A stretch of DNA of 64,000 nt from Sequoia sempervirens (lineage: Eukaryota; Streptophyta; Pinopsida; Cupressales; Cupressaceae): assembly GCA_007258455.2 (NCBI GenBank), contig VDFB02000001.1:18065461-18129460 (forward strand). The letters are read 5' to 3'. The translations under genes and the position numbers were made by a program. Below the pieces are notes generated by a model. It was not told where the DNA came from, ran no database searches, and worked only from the letters and a program-made list of their open reading frames with translations. The stretch's first letter is position 1. Each line of letters starts with the position of its first letter. This document shows, in pieces, positions 47,307-59,610 of the stretch.

Positions 47307-50300
47307 TTACAAAAGTTTGAAAATATCTACAAAATATTGCTTCAAAACTATTAAATTGTCATCACAAACCTTTTCGAGATTCTCCAAAATTGTTATGTGA
47401 CAACACATTAAGTAAGATTTAGCTTCTATAGATTCTAGGTTCACTGGGTCACCAACTACCACATCAACTTTTTCTTCCTTCAAATCACTTACCATTATCT
47501 CAATCTTCAGAAAAATTAGTCCTCTGAGTTCACTTACTCTCCCAACAATCCTATCATTTTCACTCTTCAAGCATCTTATTTTTTCAAGGAGAGATGTTAC
47601 TTGACTTTCTTACTAAGCAACACCACCAGCTAATGGATCAAAAATATTAGAAATGATAGCCAATTGATTTTCAAGTTCTTTCACCTTTTTCTTATTACCT
47701 CCAGTAAACTTGGAAAAAACCAAACAAGACTTATAGGCCTTTCCAGATTCAGATATACAACCCTAAATTTTCTTCATGTAGGTTGCTAATAGATTCTTAT
47801 CCTTTGCAATCACTTCCTTCAACCAACTAAGTCTTTTACCATTAAACTCTTTTTGCACTTTATCCTCAACAATTTTTTGAAGAGACTCAAATTAAGTACT
47901 TACAGCATTTATGATCCTCTTTAGCTCACCAGAAGAGGAACAAGATAGATCCATGACATGAGTAGGCATTAATTTTTGTAAAACTCTAGATGTAAGGTTT
48001 ACCAATTCACTATCCTCTATATGAGACTTCAGAATCTTCTCATTGCCTTAGCTTGAGAAAAATGATGTGACCTTCATCATTTGAATTGGGGACAAAGTGG
48101 ATAGATTTATTGTGCTTTCATCCAATTCAGGATCAAAATATTCTTGTTGCTCCATCAGAGATCTCTTCACTACCTTGGCAGTGTCTCTTGCCTCAACGTT
48201 AACTTCCTTAACTTGAGCTTTTTCTTCTTCAGCCTTGGGTTCTTCAGAGACTGCTTTCAGATTTCCTTTGGGCACTTCAACCTCTTTATTTTGCACCTCC
48301 TTCTCCTCAGCTAATACCACCTTAGGAACTTCAGTTTCCATAGGTGTCTATATTTTCCACATTAGGAGGAATCTAAAAATCCTCAGCATCTGCATTCACT
48401 TCCTCATTTTCCAGAACATTTTCAGTATTCATTTCCTCAACATTAATCTTATTCTTTGATAGAAAATTTTCTAGAATCTCCTTGGTTTCACCAACAACAT
48501 TAGTTTCACCAATGATGAGTTTATTCACCCTTATCTTTCTCTTAAATTCCTTTTTATCTTTTTCAAGGAGTGAATTCATCTCCTCAATTGAAATTTTTTG
48601 GACGGAAATCTACAAGAATTCTCTTCCTTAGATTCTCTTCTTTTATTCTAGCACTTAATCTTCTCAACTCCAAAATATTATATAGACTCTTTGGTAAGCC
48701 ATAAATAATCTCAACAAGAACTTTATTGAAAATGTTCATATGTTTTGTTGTGGATTCTTGAAGAACTCTTTGACTAGATTCATAAAAAGTTTTGTACAAT
48801 TCATAGGGGGGTTTAAGATTACCATCCTTGACAACAACGTTTACAACTGACATACTAGGTTTGTCAACTTTCGCGTTCTTTGCTTTTCCTTCTTTGCCGA
48901 AAGATTTGTTCTTATTTAACTTGACAGCCTGAGATCTGGTAGCCTTCATTTCTCTCAAAACTTCCTTTGATTCTATTTCCTCATCTTCTAAAGCAACCTC
49001 ACATGTTCTTATGTTTTTATTTTTCTTCCTTTAACTGAAAGGATTGTCTTGAGTTGGTTTAGTTGCAAGAGAACTCCTTGTAGATCTAGTACGGGTAGAG
49101 GATGCTCCCAGACTAGAAGATTCTATTTTTTCTTTCACTTTTCTTTCTTTTTCCTCATCTCTCCTCCTTGTTTCTCTCAAGGATTCTATAGGTAATCCCA
49201 TACTTTCTGCAAAAAGTTCTACCTCTTTTCTTACTCTTCTAACTATCACCATTTTTTTCAATTCCTCATGAACCTGAATACTTTTCTCTGCATAATTTCC
49301 AAACCTCTCTTCTCCCTGATCCAAAGGCGAATTCAACAAGTGTTTTGCATACATCTTCAAGATGTTCTCCTCTGCTTTGTATCCCACAGGCATGATCTAT
49401 ATTGTTCTGGGATCAACATCTTCCATATAACATTGTTCAATATCCACCATGAAGTAGATAATATCTTTGTACTATTCCGTGACAATTAAAGTGGGAATTC
49501 TTTCCCTAGCATGCATCATATTTTGGAAATTTTTGAAGTACCCCCAAAGCGTAGTATCTCTAACCTAACAATCACCAATTCTAAACAACATGTTCCTTAT
49601 TTGAACAGCTACAAGCTCATGATTTTTCCAATGTACTTTTCCAACACCCAGAACCTCATCCATGAACTAGAAAAATAAACATAGCAGAAAATTACCATAT
49701 TTGAAAGTATTCTTGTCTTTCTTGATTTTTCTCATATTTTCCATCAACTAACTTCTAAGAAACTCACATAAGTTGTATTCTGCATTTTGCTTTACCATTT
49801 CATAAGTTGCATAGATGGTCATACTAAATATAGAATTATCCCAGCTAGAATGGTATATCTTGTAGCCAATGACCATTGATGAAAATTTTACATGTACTTC
49901 AGAAATATCTTCTATTGTCATTTCCCTTCTATCCCACTGAGCACCTATTGCATTGGTAACCTTTTCATTCTTCATGGATTTCAAGACTAGAAGTCTACTG
50001 GTGGAATTCAGACTTGTGACTACACATATAATCTCTTTTGTGATCTTGAAGGGTATATTTAGCCACATGAACACGGTGCACAATGTATCTAACCCATTCA
50101 CTTTCCTCAAATATGGGAAATTTCGCAAATTGTGTGAAATTCTTCTCCTCTATGGTTTGGTATTCCAGTTTGACAGTGAATTTTCCTCCAAGTATATGGT
50201 TTGAATACAAATTCATTATTTTAGAGATGCCTAACTCTTCAATGTTAGCATGAATATAATCCCTAATGTCCTCAGCATGCAAAAATCCGTGCGACATAGA

Positions 50301-50402
50301 TGAAAATTCACCGAGGGGCTCAGTCTCAGTAGACATATAAGGGTGCCACTTAAACATAGGATGGGGTCTATTCTTGACCTCTACTACCAATGGACTGGCC
50401 AT
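47307..50402 (-). pseudogene. Element E second frame: unrecognised protein, about 1000 codons, broken
   Basis: The minus-strand trace starts MASPLVVEVKNRPHPMFKWH at 50402 and runs through blocks 50402-49995, 50128-49748, 49393-49031, 48958-48584, 48579-48373, 48341-48048 and 47570-47307, with shifts and stops. The first 220 residues look globular (WVRYIVHRVHVAKYTLQDHK, ISEVHVKFSSMVIGYKIYHS). The middle is basic and Ser/Thr/Arg-rich (SSSLGASSTRTRSTRSSLAT), and the end is a charged, coiled-coil-like tail. It lies where pol would be but has no protease, polymerase, RNase H or integrase motif. Related conifer elements may carry it, but I cannot name a family. An envelope-like role is not supported, as there is no signal peptide or membrane anchor. 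Confidence 0.6.
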
Positions 50403-50999
50403 TCTTGCAAATTCACAAATTTACTAGTTTTTTTCGATAAATACCTGTTTGTTAGATCAAAGTTTGATCACAGATTCTTCTTCATGCTTGAATCTCTCCA
50501 TAATTCAACAAAGTTCACTCCAGGGCTCTTTAAACTTCTTCTTTTCAAAATTTAAAGTGAAAAATTAAGGATAAAAGTGTTCTTTTATCATCCACACACC
50601 TAACCATTTTTTTCATAATAAATTCCTTTACCCTAATTCATTTGGTTACCCTATTTTCATGTATTGAGATAGATGATTCTTCTACGGATCTTCAAAAACC
50701 TACAATACTGCCTCCAATTGTGTTAGTTAACATTTGAAAAGTATTGATCCACCTACTAGACTGGTCTACATTCTAGTATAAATTTCCTACATGGGGTTAA
50801 AGGATTTTTCTGACAATTCCCCCTAGGCCAAAGGCCTAAAACTAATTCTTGGAGGAATTACCAGAAGTAGATTCTGGTGTTGGCATATTTCCTTCAACAG
50901 AGGGATTTATTTTCACCCATTTCTTCTACATTTTCCTCCTGATCACATATGTAATAACTTTCCCTTTTCCTTTGACATCCTATTGTGTATTCTGTCTTA

Positions 51000-52086
51000 T
51001 TGGACTTCTTTTGTTCCAACAAAATTTAGCAATATGGCCAATTTTTTTGTTGTTGTAAAACACAAATTTTCTCTTTTTAGACCAACTGTTCCACTAATTT
51101 TTCCTTGATCCACATTGGTTAGCAATATTTCCAAGTCTATTTTATGCATAGAATCTAATATATCTACGAAAGTTGTTCATCATATTTTACCTATGACCAA
51201 ACTTGTTACAATTAAAGCACTCACCCAAGAATGATGGTCCAATTGTATTCATCCTACTTCAAGATTGAGAATCCATATGGCCAAATTTGTGGCAAGAAAA
51301 AAAATAACCATTGAATCTATGAGCATTTGGTTGTCTCACCGGATTCCTTCTAGCTCCATTTATCTAATTTCCTTGCTGAAATCTTTCTTGTCTGGAATTC
51401 CTTTGTCCAGAGTTCCTTTATCTATATCCAGAATTTTCACCTTCCTCATAGCAAATACCTCACTTGTAACCATCAATCCTCTGACCTTTAATTAGTTTAT
51501 CAAGCTTGGATGAGCTTGCTTTTAATTTCTCCTTATACTCATTTTTGACACTAAGTTCATGTTTGAGATCATCAAGTTGTTTTTCAAGCATCTCCTCATT
51601 ATTTTTAGATTGTTCCAATTCATTTTCCAATCAACTGCATTGTTCAAAATTTTCTTTCAAGGATTGAGCAAGCTTTTCTTCATTCTTCTTGCTATCTTTA
51701 ATCTCCTTGGTCATCTTCATCATGGGAGATTCCATCTCACACTTCAGGGAAAAATTTTCTTTGAAATTTTTTTCACATTCTTCTATTTTCTCCTTCAAGG
51801 CATGACTGAGTTGTTCATCTTCCATGCTTTTCTTATTCTTCTTGAGATGATCACATAATTCATTTCTTCTCTACCTTGATTCATCAATTTTATCTTTTAG
51901 TGACTCGATGAATTTTTTTTCACTCTCAATATTTTTTAGCAATTCCTGATTCTCATATTTTAACTGGTCAAGATCATCCAGGGACACCATAAGTTGTTGT
52001 TGAAGACTACTTGTATCAATTGTAACCACTTTCCAAGATATCCCCAAGTTTTTAGAATTCTTCCAAGGAACTAGCTCTGATACCAA
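51000..52086 (-). pseudogene. Element E gag remnant: coiled coil plus three decayed zinc knuckles
   Basis: Directly downstream of the primer site, the minus strand encodes a coiled coil (52086-51871, then 51825-51631: DQLKYENQELLKNIESEKKF and SHALKEKIEECEKNFKENFS). Three CCHC-like knuckles follow: FFSCHKFGH near 51290, CFNCNKFGH near 51210 and YNNKKIGHIAKFC near 51060. Each has lost at least one metal-binding residue or has a stop beside it. The capsid part expected before the coiled coil is missing. In intact relatives the knuckles bind element RNA. Confidence 0.6.
52074..52085 (-). promoter_or_regulatory. Element E primer-binding site
   Basis: The minus strand reads TGGTATCAGAGC, two bases after the 5' LTR, complementary to initiator-Met tRNA. 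Confidence 0.92.
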
Positions 52087-52087
52087 T

Positions 52088-53190
52088 TGTTGGAAACAAG
52101 CAACATTGAGAGGGAGGGTGAATCAGTGTTCTACAAAAATTAACTTTGTTATTCTGATCAATAACCCACTTTAAGATTTCAACCAAAAGGAATATGCAAA
52201 AACAAAAAGAAAATAACCACAACACCATAACAAAAGTATTTTTACGTGGAAACCTTGTTAGGGGAAAAACCACGGTAGATGTCCAATCCATAGTATAATA
52301 TGAGTATACTCAAAAAGAAGTTTACAAAATGGGAATTCACTTCCATTCAGGCACAATTCCTAGAGCTCACTACTCAAAATAGGAAGGCACACTGCATTAC
52401 AAAGATTTGGATTAGATCCAAGAGAATCAACTGAAAGAATAGCATCTACAAATGCTTGATTATAGTTCTGGTTAGGAATAGTAGTCAATCTTTTTTCCTT
52501 TTGACTAATATTGCACTTCTACTCTACTTTGCTTTGACTCGTACCACAAAATATTTATGTGCAAATAAAACTATGCATAAAATCACTCTAACACTCTTCT
52601 GATATTCACCGTACACATCGAAACACCACACACATATATCAAAATGATATAATAGATCATACATATATATCCACGACTAACAATTTAATCACAACAAGTC
52701 AGCTTCAATAAAACTTAAAAATATTAGCAACTATTAGATCAAGTCTTAAGAATTATCCAATGTGCATTCACAACAGTCGATAAAAACTTAGCTTTGACCC
52801 AAAACATAATGATCAAACACAACAATATTTGAATAAACATTCCTTGAATATCCGCAACACATTTTATTAACTAAGCTGACCCCAAAATACTAATAAACAA
52901 AAAGTATCAACCGGATCACAAAACTTACACATGATTTGATATGAGGCATTAAGACTTCTGGATAACACAATAAATACAATGATGAACCTTTCATGATATC
53001 CAAACTCAAAATAACAACTAGAAATCTGCAAGTGAATCGATGATCACCAAACTACCAGATGCTTTGTTCTTCCTGACTTTCCTCAATCTGCTTATCGGTG
53101 GGAGAAAATGATGTCATGCAAATCCAATTACCAACTAGGGTTTCCATCAATGAAAACACTAAAGCATAATTGCAGTGTCTCTTTCCAATA
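52088..53190 (-). repeat. Element E 5' LTR
   Basis: 1103 bases, matching 45960-47060 with moderate substitutions. Confidence 0.92.
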
Positions 53191-53686
53191 GTATCTTCAT
53201 CCTCATCATTGTTGTATGGATCCACATCTATCTTGCTTGTGAAATGGAAGCAGTCATTAACTAGTTGTTCACATACTGATACTTCCTCCTCACTTGCTTG
53301 CAGTGGTTTTTGATCTTCCTCATCATGGAAGCCACTACTAAAATTATGAGGTGTCACATGCTACACATAATCATACTTAATTTCCTCTATCATCCTTATC
53401 CAATCAACCGTTTGATCAAGACCATGAGGTTTCAAGTCCTTTGGAAGTTTACTCAACCTGGGATTGTAAACCTCACAAATAGGTCAATCCATATTGAATC
53501 ACTATGTCTAACACTCTTGGGAACCTCTATCAATACATCCAAAAATCTTAAAAAATAAATCATAAGGTGATTCCCTTACATTCCTCTTCATTTCAAACAA
53601 CTTCCTAACAAGAAATATTTGATCAAATTTGCTTTGATTTTAATGATGCACAAGTGGGGTCTAACAAAGGCCTGCATCATGTGGTG
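53191..53686 (-). pseudogene. Element G, middle coding fragment
   Basis: Lies between the element E and element F insertions. The minus-strand reading includes MTPHNFSSGFHDEEDQKPLQ and an acidic end (DVDPYNNDEDED) that stops exactly at the GTATC duplication. The upstream part (53686-53360) is open only with shifts. It is interpreted as the continuation of the gag-type polyprotein starting at 59509. Confidence 0.5.
53682..53686. other. TSD of solo LTR F, left
   Basis: TGGTG, identical to 58729-58733. Confidence 0.88.
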
Positions 53687-55517
53687 TGTAATGCCCTATC
53701 GTGCAAACCCCAAAGGACAACGAAATACCACACTATTTTTCTTTTTTTGAAAGGGAAACATTGCATAAGAAGAATATGCACATAGATTACATGAAGAGCA
53801 ACTATGCATTTACAAAGTTATCTATGTCCTCTGGGGTACACGGAATGGTCATTACGAAATGTAAACTTTTATGAAAGTGAATATAAACCAAGATTACATA
53901 AAGATAAAATGCAATCATCCATAAACAAGAGAGAGGAAAATGATACATCATTTTATTACAATTCAATTCATAGTTCCAAAATACATTTGTGGATCATATT
54001 TCCACAGATACAACACACCATAATTACATTAATACATTACATAATGCTTCCCTTATAACAATAGGAAGAGTACATCAAGTACAAGAATAATTACATTAAA
54101 GGAGGATAAGGTACAAGGTGAGGAAAAGAAAAGTCTTCAACAACGTGAAGCTCTAAAACTCTACATCCACTTCTGCATTGCAAACACAACCTGGGAACCC
54201 AATGGGGTACATAGCACGTTCCACCCGACCACATGGACCTGAAGGTCCACCCCCATGCTAGGAGATGACAAGAAAGACCCAAGACCAAGATAGACAAGCA
54301 AAAATATCACAATACTAAACCATAAGGTCAACCAAATCATAACGTACAACAATCTCAATGACCACTTACAAGTTGACTGCTTCTAGAGGCATACAGAGGA
54401 AAAAGCAAGGGATATTATAACACCAATCTTCATATACTCGTATGCAAATACTTGGGTTCGCAAAGAAACTCATATCATGGAACCACAAAATGACTATATA
54501 ACTTCCATTATCATAAATCAACAAATGCAGAGTAAAGGGGACAATATCACAACGAAAATAGAAGCCAACAATTTTTAAGAAAATTATCATCTTCATACAA
54601 GATCAAGCACAATAACCAAAAATTTTCATAATAATCAGATGGCACCAGTAGGCTCCCTCCATATGACAATAATTAGAAACAAAATGATTTCACTAATCAA
54701 ACACCATAATTTAGGCAAGTAACCAATCAACCATGAAAACATGGTTTTCATATTTCATTATGCTCACTAATTTCACTTAATACACCATCCACACAATAAT
54801 ATTCAAATGTCAAAGTTTCCAACTACTAGTCTACACTTCCACTACACAAACATGTAATACTCCTAATAACTATATCCTAATACATACAAACATGTTAGGC
54901 ACACTATATAAATTCACTCCACACATGTAGTGTTATCCTATCATGAATAAATATGAATAAAGGCACAAATATATGTTAATCATATGTATGTCTAACCCTA
55001 ATTCAATTCAACATACTAGATATGTCATGTAGCTTGAATTACAGGTCATTCCCTTATACATATTACTAAATTAAATTGTGCATGGTTAAATGAGATGCAT
55101 GTTATTCAATCATAGTAAGAATTAGACCCATTCATATACTATTCGAATCAATCATGCAAATTGACCTTTCATGGACATCAAGATTATTGCTTGTTAGTAT
55201 ATTGATTTAATAGTCAAATGATATTTACACAAACCATTTCGTTTGATCATTAATTTGTATCCTCAATTAGCTATCCTAAGGTTTACTATTTCATTGACAA
55301 GCATTCATCCCTACCAAGAAGTACAAAGGTATCTAATATAAAATTTGCAACTTAAAATAATACAATAACAATTATCCAATTAACTAACTACATAATGAAG
55401 GTACCATAGATCATGAGAACTCAACATTAAATACTAAATAAACCCTTTTCAAAAACTAACTACAAATAGCATTTCCCAATTTCAACACAATCCTATTTAC
55501 ATTATAAACTTCTATTA

Positions 55518-55556
55518 TTTTTTATTTTATTATATATATATATATATATATATATA
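55518..55556. repeat. TA microsatellite in solo LTR F
   Basis: About 14 TA units, in a position comparable to the TA runs in element D's LTRs. Confidence 0.85.
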
Positions 55557-56569
55557 ACAAATTTTATACTTATATATAATTAACACTCTATATAGTTAGT
55601 GACTATATTCACTCATACTTAATTTATTCATTAAAAGAAAGAAATACAAGTAAGGAATAAATAACTAGAAAGCTTCCCTTCTCCGTCTTTTTAAATTCTA
55701 ATATTAACTACTACTTATTTATTTCCATTATATCTTTTTTTTATAAATTATTTTGATCTACCATATTCCTCCTTCCAAATGGGAGTAGGAATCACTTCTT
55801 TTATTTTTAAATGATTGAATGGACAAAGGATTAAATGCTTTATTCACAAGAAGGGCCATTTAATTATGAGAGGATTTTTTTTTTAAATAAGAGGAGAGTT
55901 ACGTGGAGTCTTTTATGCACTTTCTTAAAGCCTTCCCCATAGTAATAGGCTATAAAATAGCTTTCTTATCATGTTCTAAATCTTATCCATAAAAAGTGAA
56001 TTTAGCACCCGAATGAAACTACTGCAATTTGGATGTTATGTAAAGAGCATAGAATCCTTTGCATTTGGTGGGAAATTGAAGACTTACAGCCCATCGCATT
56101 TTGGGTGTGAGGAGACATGGTGAACGAGGGATAATTAATTGCGTAGCTTACCTCTATCTTTTCATACATATACTTTTTACTCTTTTAAAGGAGATGTTAT
56201 CCACCTTAAAAGATGGTAAGCAAGCAGTATATTTATAGTGTACAATTATTTGAATAGACCAGATTTTAATCCCCTCACCATATACAATCCAAAAGGAAAA
56301 AATGAGGGACTGAAAGTTACATTCTTGTCTGACATAAGAATCGTATGGTTAGAGTTTCAATTGAATGATACGTGACCATCATTACATACAATTACTAACC
56401 TAAAAAGAAGGCTTTTCTATCTACAAAACAAGGACACCATGCCTCAGAACATATCAAATCATATTATCATGCAAAGCAGAAAAGAAAAAAAAAAGATTAA
56501 AGCAAATAAATATCGACTGCCCAGCATAACAACGCCTACCAAAGGTGCCCAAAGGGTGAGTGTCATGAG

Positions 56570-56812
56570 CCATTCCAAAACCTCCACCATTCTAATTTAA
56601 GCATCCTCTAGAGAGGAAGCTGCAAGATTATTTAAACCTCTACAACATTCTAATTTTCAAATGTTGCAGATGTGACAGTTTGCCAACGGAATCAGGAAGG
56701 TTATTTAAATCTCTACAACATTCTATTCTCAAGTGTTGTTGCTGTGACAGATTCCGAATGGTATTAGGGAGATTATTTAAATTTATACACCTTCCACAGT
56801 CTGAACACTGCC
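56570..56812 (-). pseudogene. LRR fragment, plant resistance-protein type, inside solo LTR F
   Basis: The minus strand reads two repeats, LNNLPNTIRNLSQQQHLRIE and LNNLPDSVGKLSHLQHLKI, the L..LP.SIG.L..LQ.L.I pattern of NB-LRR (TIR-type) immune receptors. The DNA repeats with a period of about 72 bases, visible also as RLFKSLQHSILKCC on the other strand. No nucleotide-binding domain is present. Only about 70 codons remain, so it cannot work as a receptor. It abuts the PPR fragment on the opposite strand. Confidence 0.7.
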
Positions 56813-56813
56813 G

Positions 56814-57665
56814 GAGCAAGGCATGTGAACTGTTTGACAAAATAGCTCAAAGAAATGCGGTCTCGGGGGATGCAATGATTGCAGGATATGCACACAATGG
56901 ATTTTGCAAGGAAACTCTCAAAATCTTAGAATTAATGAAGCACACTGCAGCACACCCTTACGTAGTAAGTTTTGCTTGTGTAGGAGGTGCGCAGAATGCA
57001 GGTTTAATGGATGAGGGCTGCACATACTTCACACATCAGTCGCCCTTATTGCATTACAGATATAGCTGATCATCAAGAGTGCATGGTTGACCTTCATGTC
57101 CGTAACATGGACAAGGGAAGTGACTGTTTGATATAAAGCCTCAAAGAAATATGAAAAAGCAAGTGCACTGATTGGCATAATGCCTCTAAGAAATATGATC
57201 TCATCGACTGCTATGATTGCATAATATGCGCAAAACGGAATTGATGAAAAAGCTTTAGAACTTTCAAGCAAGTGCATTTGGTAGGTGTAAAACCCGCTCA
57301 CCCACCTTATCCCACTTTCTTCTGTCTGTGCCAAAAAGGAAACTGGAAATAAGTGAGACAGGGACACGTGAAAACAAAAAACATGAACGTTTTGACAGAA
57401 TACCCTAAAGAATTGTGGTCTCATGGGATAATGATTGCAGAATATGAACAACGCAGTTTTTGCTGAAAAGGCTTAAGAAACTTTCAAGAAAATGCAGTTT
57501 GGCAGGTGTAAACCCGAATTACACCACCTTAGCCAACCTTCTAACTGCCTACACCAAAACATAGCAAGAAGGATCGAGGAATTTAAAGAAATCCCCGGAC
57601 GAAGTTGGATTAAAGGCCATAAAATGGTATCTGATTTCTGTGTAGGAGACATACCTCATTGGCAT
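56814..57665 (+). pseudogene. PPR (pentatricopeptide repeat) gene fragment, inside solo LTR F
   Basis: The plus strand reads ELFDKIAQRNAVSGDAMIAG, YAHNGFCKETLKILELMKH and SFACVGGAQNAGLMDEGCTY, the classic LFD.M..RN.VSW.AMI.GYA.NG motif of plant organelle RNA-editing or processing PPR proteins (PLS class). After stops and shifts further repeat traces appear (MPLRNMISSTAMIA then YAQNGIDEKALEL, near 57180-57265). The end near 57580-57665 (IPGRSWIKGHKMVSDFCVGD) resembles the E-motif C-terminus. Intact members bind RNA in mitochondria or chloroplasts. This copy has many stops and no start or targeting peptide. Confidence 0.85.
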
Positions 57666-58728
57666 ACCTGATTAGAGTAGTGGAGGATCAATTCCAGGGA
57701 AGAAGAGTTTGGAGAAGCGAATACCATCTCCTTGTCGTAGCTGGTAGAAACTCCTAACATACCTCCTTCTGGCGCGTGGAGGCACCTAATCTCCTGGCAG
57801 AGTGTGTGTGTCCTTTCTTTCAGAATCCTTGCTCCCCAAAAATGTCGACACCTCCCCAAAAAGCATGCAGAAAACTCAACACAAGGTCCAGACACGTGAA
57901 CAGAAAGGAATACCTTGAAGGTAGGTGGAGGCACAAGCAAGACAGGTGTAAGGTCAATTTTGATGCAAAAGATGTGTGCAACAAGAAAAAGCATGAGGAT
58001 ACGAGAGGACAAGGAACTTTCTTTTAACCAGTATCCTCACTCCAAAATAAATTATTAATTTTTTATTTATTTTTGCATATAGTTTAAAACTGCACTTTTA
58101 CCAAAAGAAATTAATCTATTTATTTATTACTAAATCATTTATTTGTTTATTTACTTTAAACAAAGCAATTTAATTAAATCATTTGCTATATAGTCCATAA
58201 CATTTCATAAAATTAATCTATTTGTTTATAATTATTCATTTATTTTTATTTATTCTATATTTATTAATTTTTGACTTAACATTATTATTTCATTTGTCAT
58301 AACTTATAATTATTTAAAAGCATTTATTTTAAAACATAGTCGTATATATATATATATACTTCAATTTTTTATTTTTTTCTAAAGGACCCTTATAACTTTG
58401 ATATATTGAATATTCGAGTTTCTCAAATTTAAAAAGACGCCCTTATAATTATTTTCTATTAAAATATTATCTTTAATAAAGACCTAATATAACTTATTAA
58501 ATCTTTATCCCTCTAGTACACTCTTAATAATTTAATAATTTAATTAACGATATTTGATCAATAAACTAACCATATAATAATAAAGCATTTACTCTTGACA
58601 TAGCACTTTATTTTAATTAGCTAATGAACAAGGCCACTTAAAATGTTAAAGTTTACCAAATAACCCAATTATCAATGAAATAACACTTACACTAAAATCT
58701 AGAAAGATCGATTCAGAGGGGCACTACA

Positions 58729-59509
58729 TGGTGGTGAGAAGAATGTGGCAGCAAAGACACTCTCATTTTGAAAAACTTTTTTACTACTTGATATATTTTT
58801 CCATTTGCATGAAATTTACTTGGTCCATCCGCACTAGCAGCCAAATGTCCTTTCATAATTGAGTATTTCAAATTGTTTTTAATATTCATGACAATGTGAT
58901 ATGGTTGATGCAATGTTGCGGGCTCTTTATCCCTTAACAGGTAACTCATCTTGCTATCAAATGTACTAAGGTACACAACCAAACATTCAACATTATTTGG
59001 TCTCATACTTTCAGGGATATCCCTTATAACTTTGCAAACCTAATATTAAAGGAAATGATAAGCTCATCTTCACTTTTGTGGATTTCCATAAAAAAAATTC
59101 TTACCACATTTGGATTTACCCTCTCACCAAATATTTCCATGAATAACATTTTAAATTCATCCCAAGAATGTATAGAGGATACTGGTATAAAAGAAACCCA
59201 GTCCCTCGAATCTCCTTTCAAAGACTAAACAAACAACTTCATAAACACATCTTCCAAGTACAATTCATAATCTCCCATCATATCAAAAAACTCCTACAGA
59301 TGTTTGCTTGCTAACTTAGATCTTTCACCTTTAAATTTTGGTATCTTGTCTTTCATCCTTGGCAATATAACATTTGGGTAACCACATATGTTACTAAAAT
59401 CTATAGCACTATACCTCTCACTACTGAAATTCCCTTGACATGACAAAGGATGCTCATCATGCATCATTGCACTCAAGTCCACATCTGGATGTACAATTTG
59501 ATTAGGCAT
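58729..59509 (-). pseudogene. Element G gag, N-terminal part
   Basis: The minus strand starts MPNQIVHPDVDLSAMMHDEH at 59509. PRMKDKIPKFKGE follows, then the retrotransposon gag core, with GDSRDWVSFIPVSSIHSWDE and FKMLFMEIFGERVNPNVVRI at 59221-59024 (PF03732-like). It continues in 59006-58713 until the solo LTR interrupts it at the TGGTG duplication. One or two frame changes are needed. This is Ty3/gypsy-type by gag sequence. Gag forms the particle around element RNA. Its LTRs and primer site were not found. Confidence 0.7.
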
Positions 59510-59610
59510 TTTGTACTTCCTTTCTAAGCATTGTCAGATTTTTCAAAAGGAAATTCAGTACAAAACACCCAACTAGGCATTTTGTACTTCCTTTGCAAGC
59601 CTTGTCTAGA
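59503..59610. repeat. Short direct repeat around the element G gag start
   Basis: TAGGCATTTTGTACTTCCTT occurs at about 59504 and again at about 59576. On the minus strand each copy is an AAGGAAGTACAAAATGCCTA start-codon context. Only the lower copy opens into gag. Confidence 0.7.

Larger units (their letters stand above)
45960..53190 (-). mobile_element. Element E: 7.2-kb LTR retroelement with an unknown second frame
   Basis: Direct repeats 45960-47060 and 52088-53190 (1.10 kb each, TGTTGG...CCAACA, the right copy ending CCAATA) flank 5.0 kb inside a perfect GTATC duplication. Primer site and polypurine tract both give minus orientation. The inside holds coiled-coil and zinc-knuckle remnants next to the primer site, then a long unrecognised coding trace reaching almost to the 3' LTR. 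No polymerase genes are present, so it must have been mobilised in trans. Confidence 0.93.
53687..58728 (-). mobile_element. Solo LTR F (5.0 kb) with captured gene fragments
   Basis: Begins TGTAATGCCC and ends GGGGCACTACA on the plus strand, the same terminal style as element D's LTRs, with TGGTG on both sides. A block near 54190-54270 (CACATGGACCTGAAGGTCCA...CTAGGAGATGAC) matches 27325-27395 in element D, tying the two families. No second LTR, primer site or polypurine tract is present, so it is a solo LTR left by recombination. It holds LRR and PPR gene fragments at 56570-57665. The outer parts (55500-56000, 58020-58700) are very AT-rich. Confidence 0.88.
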
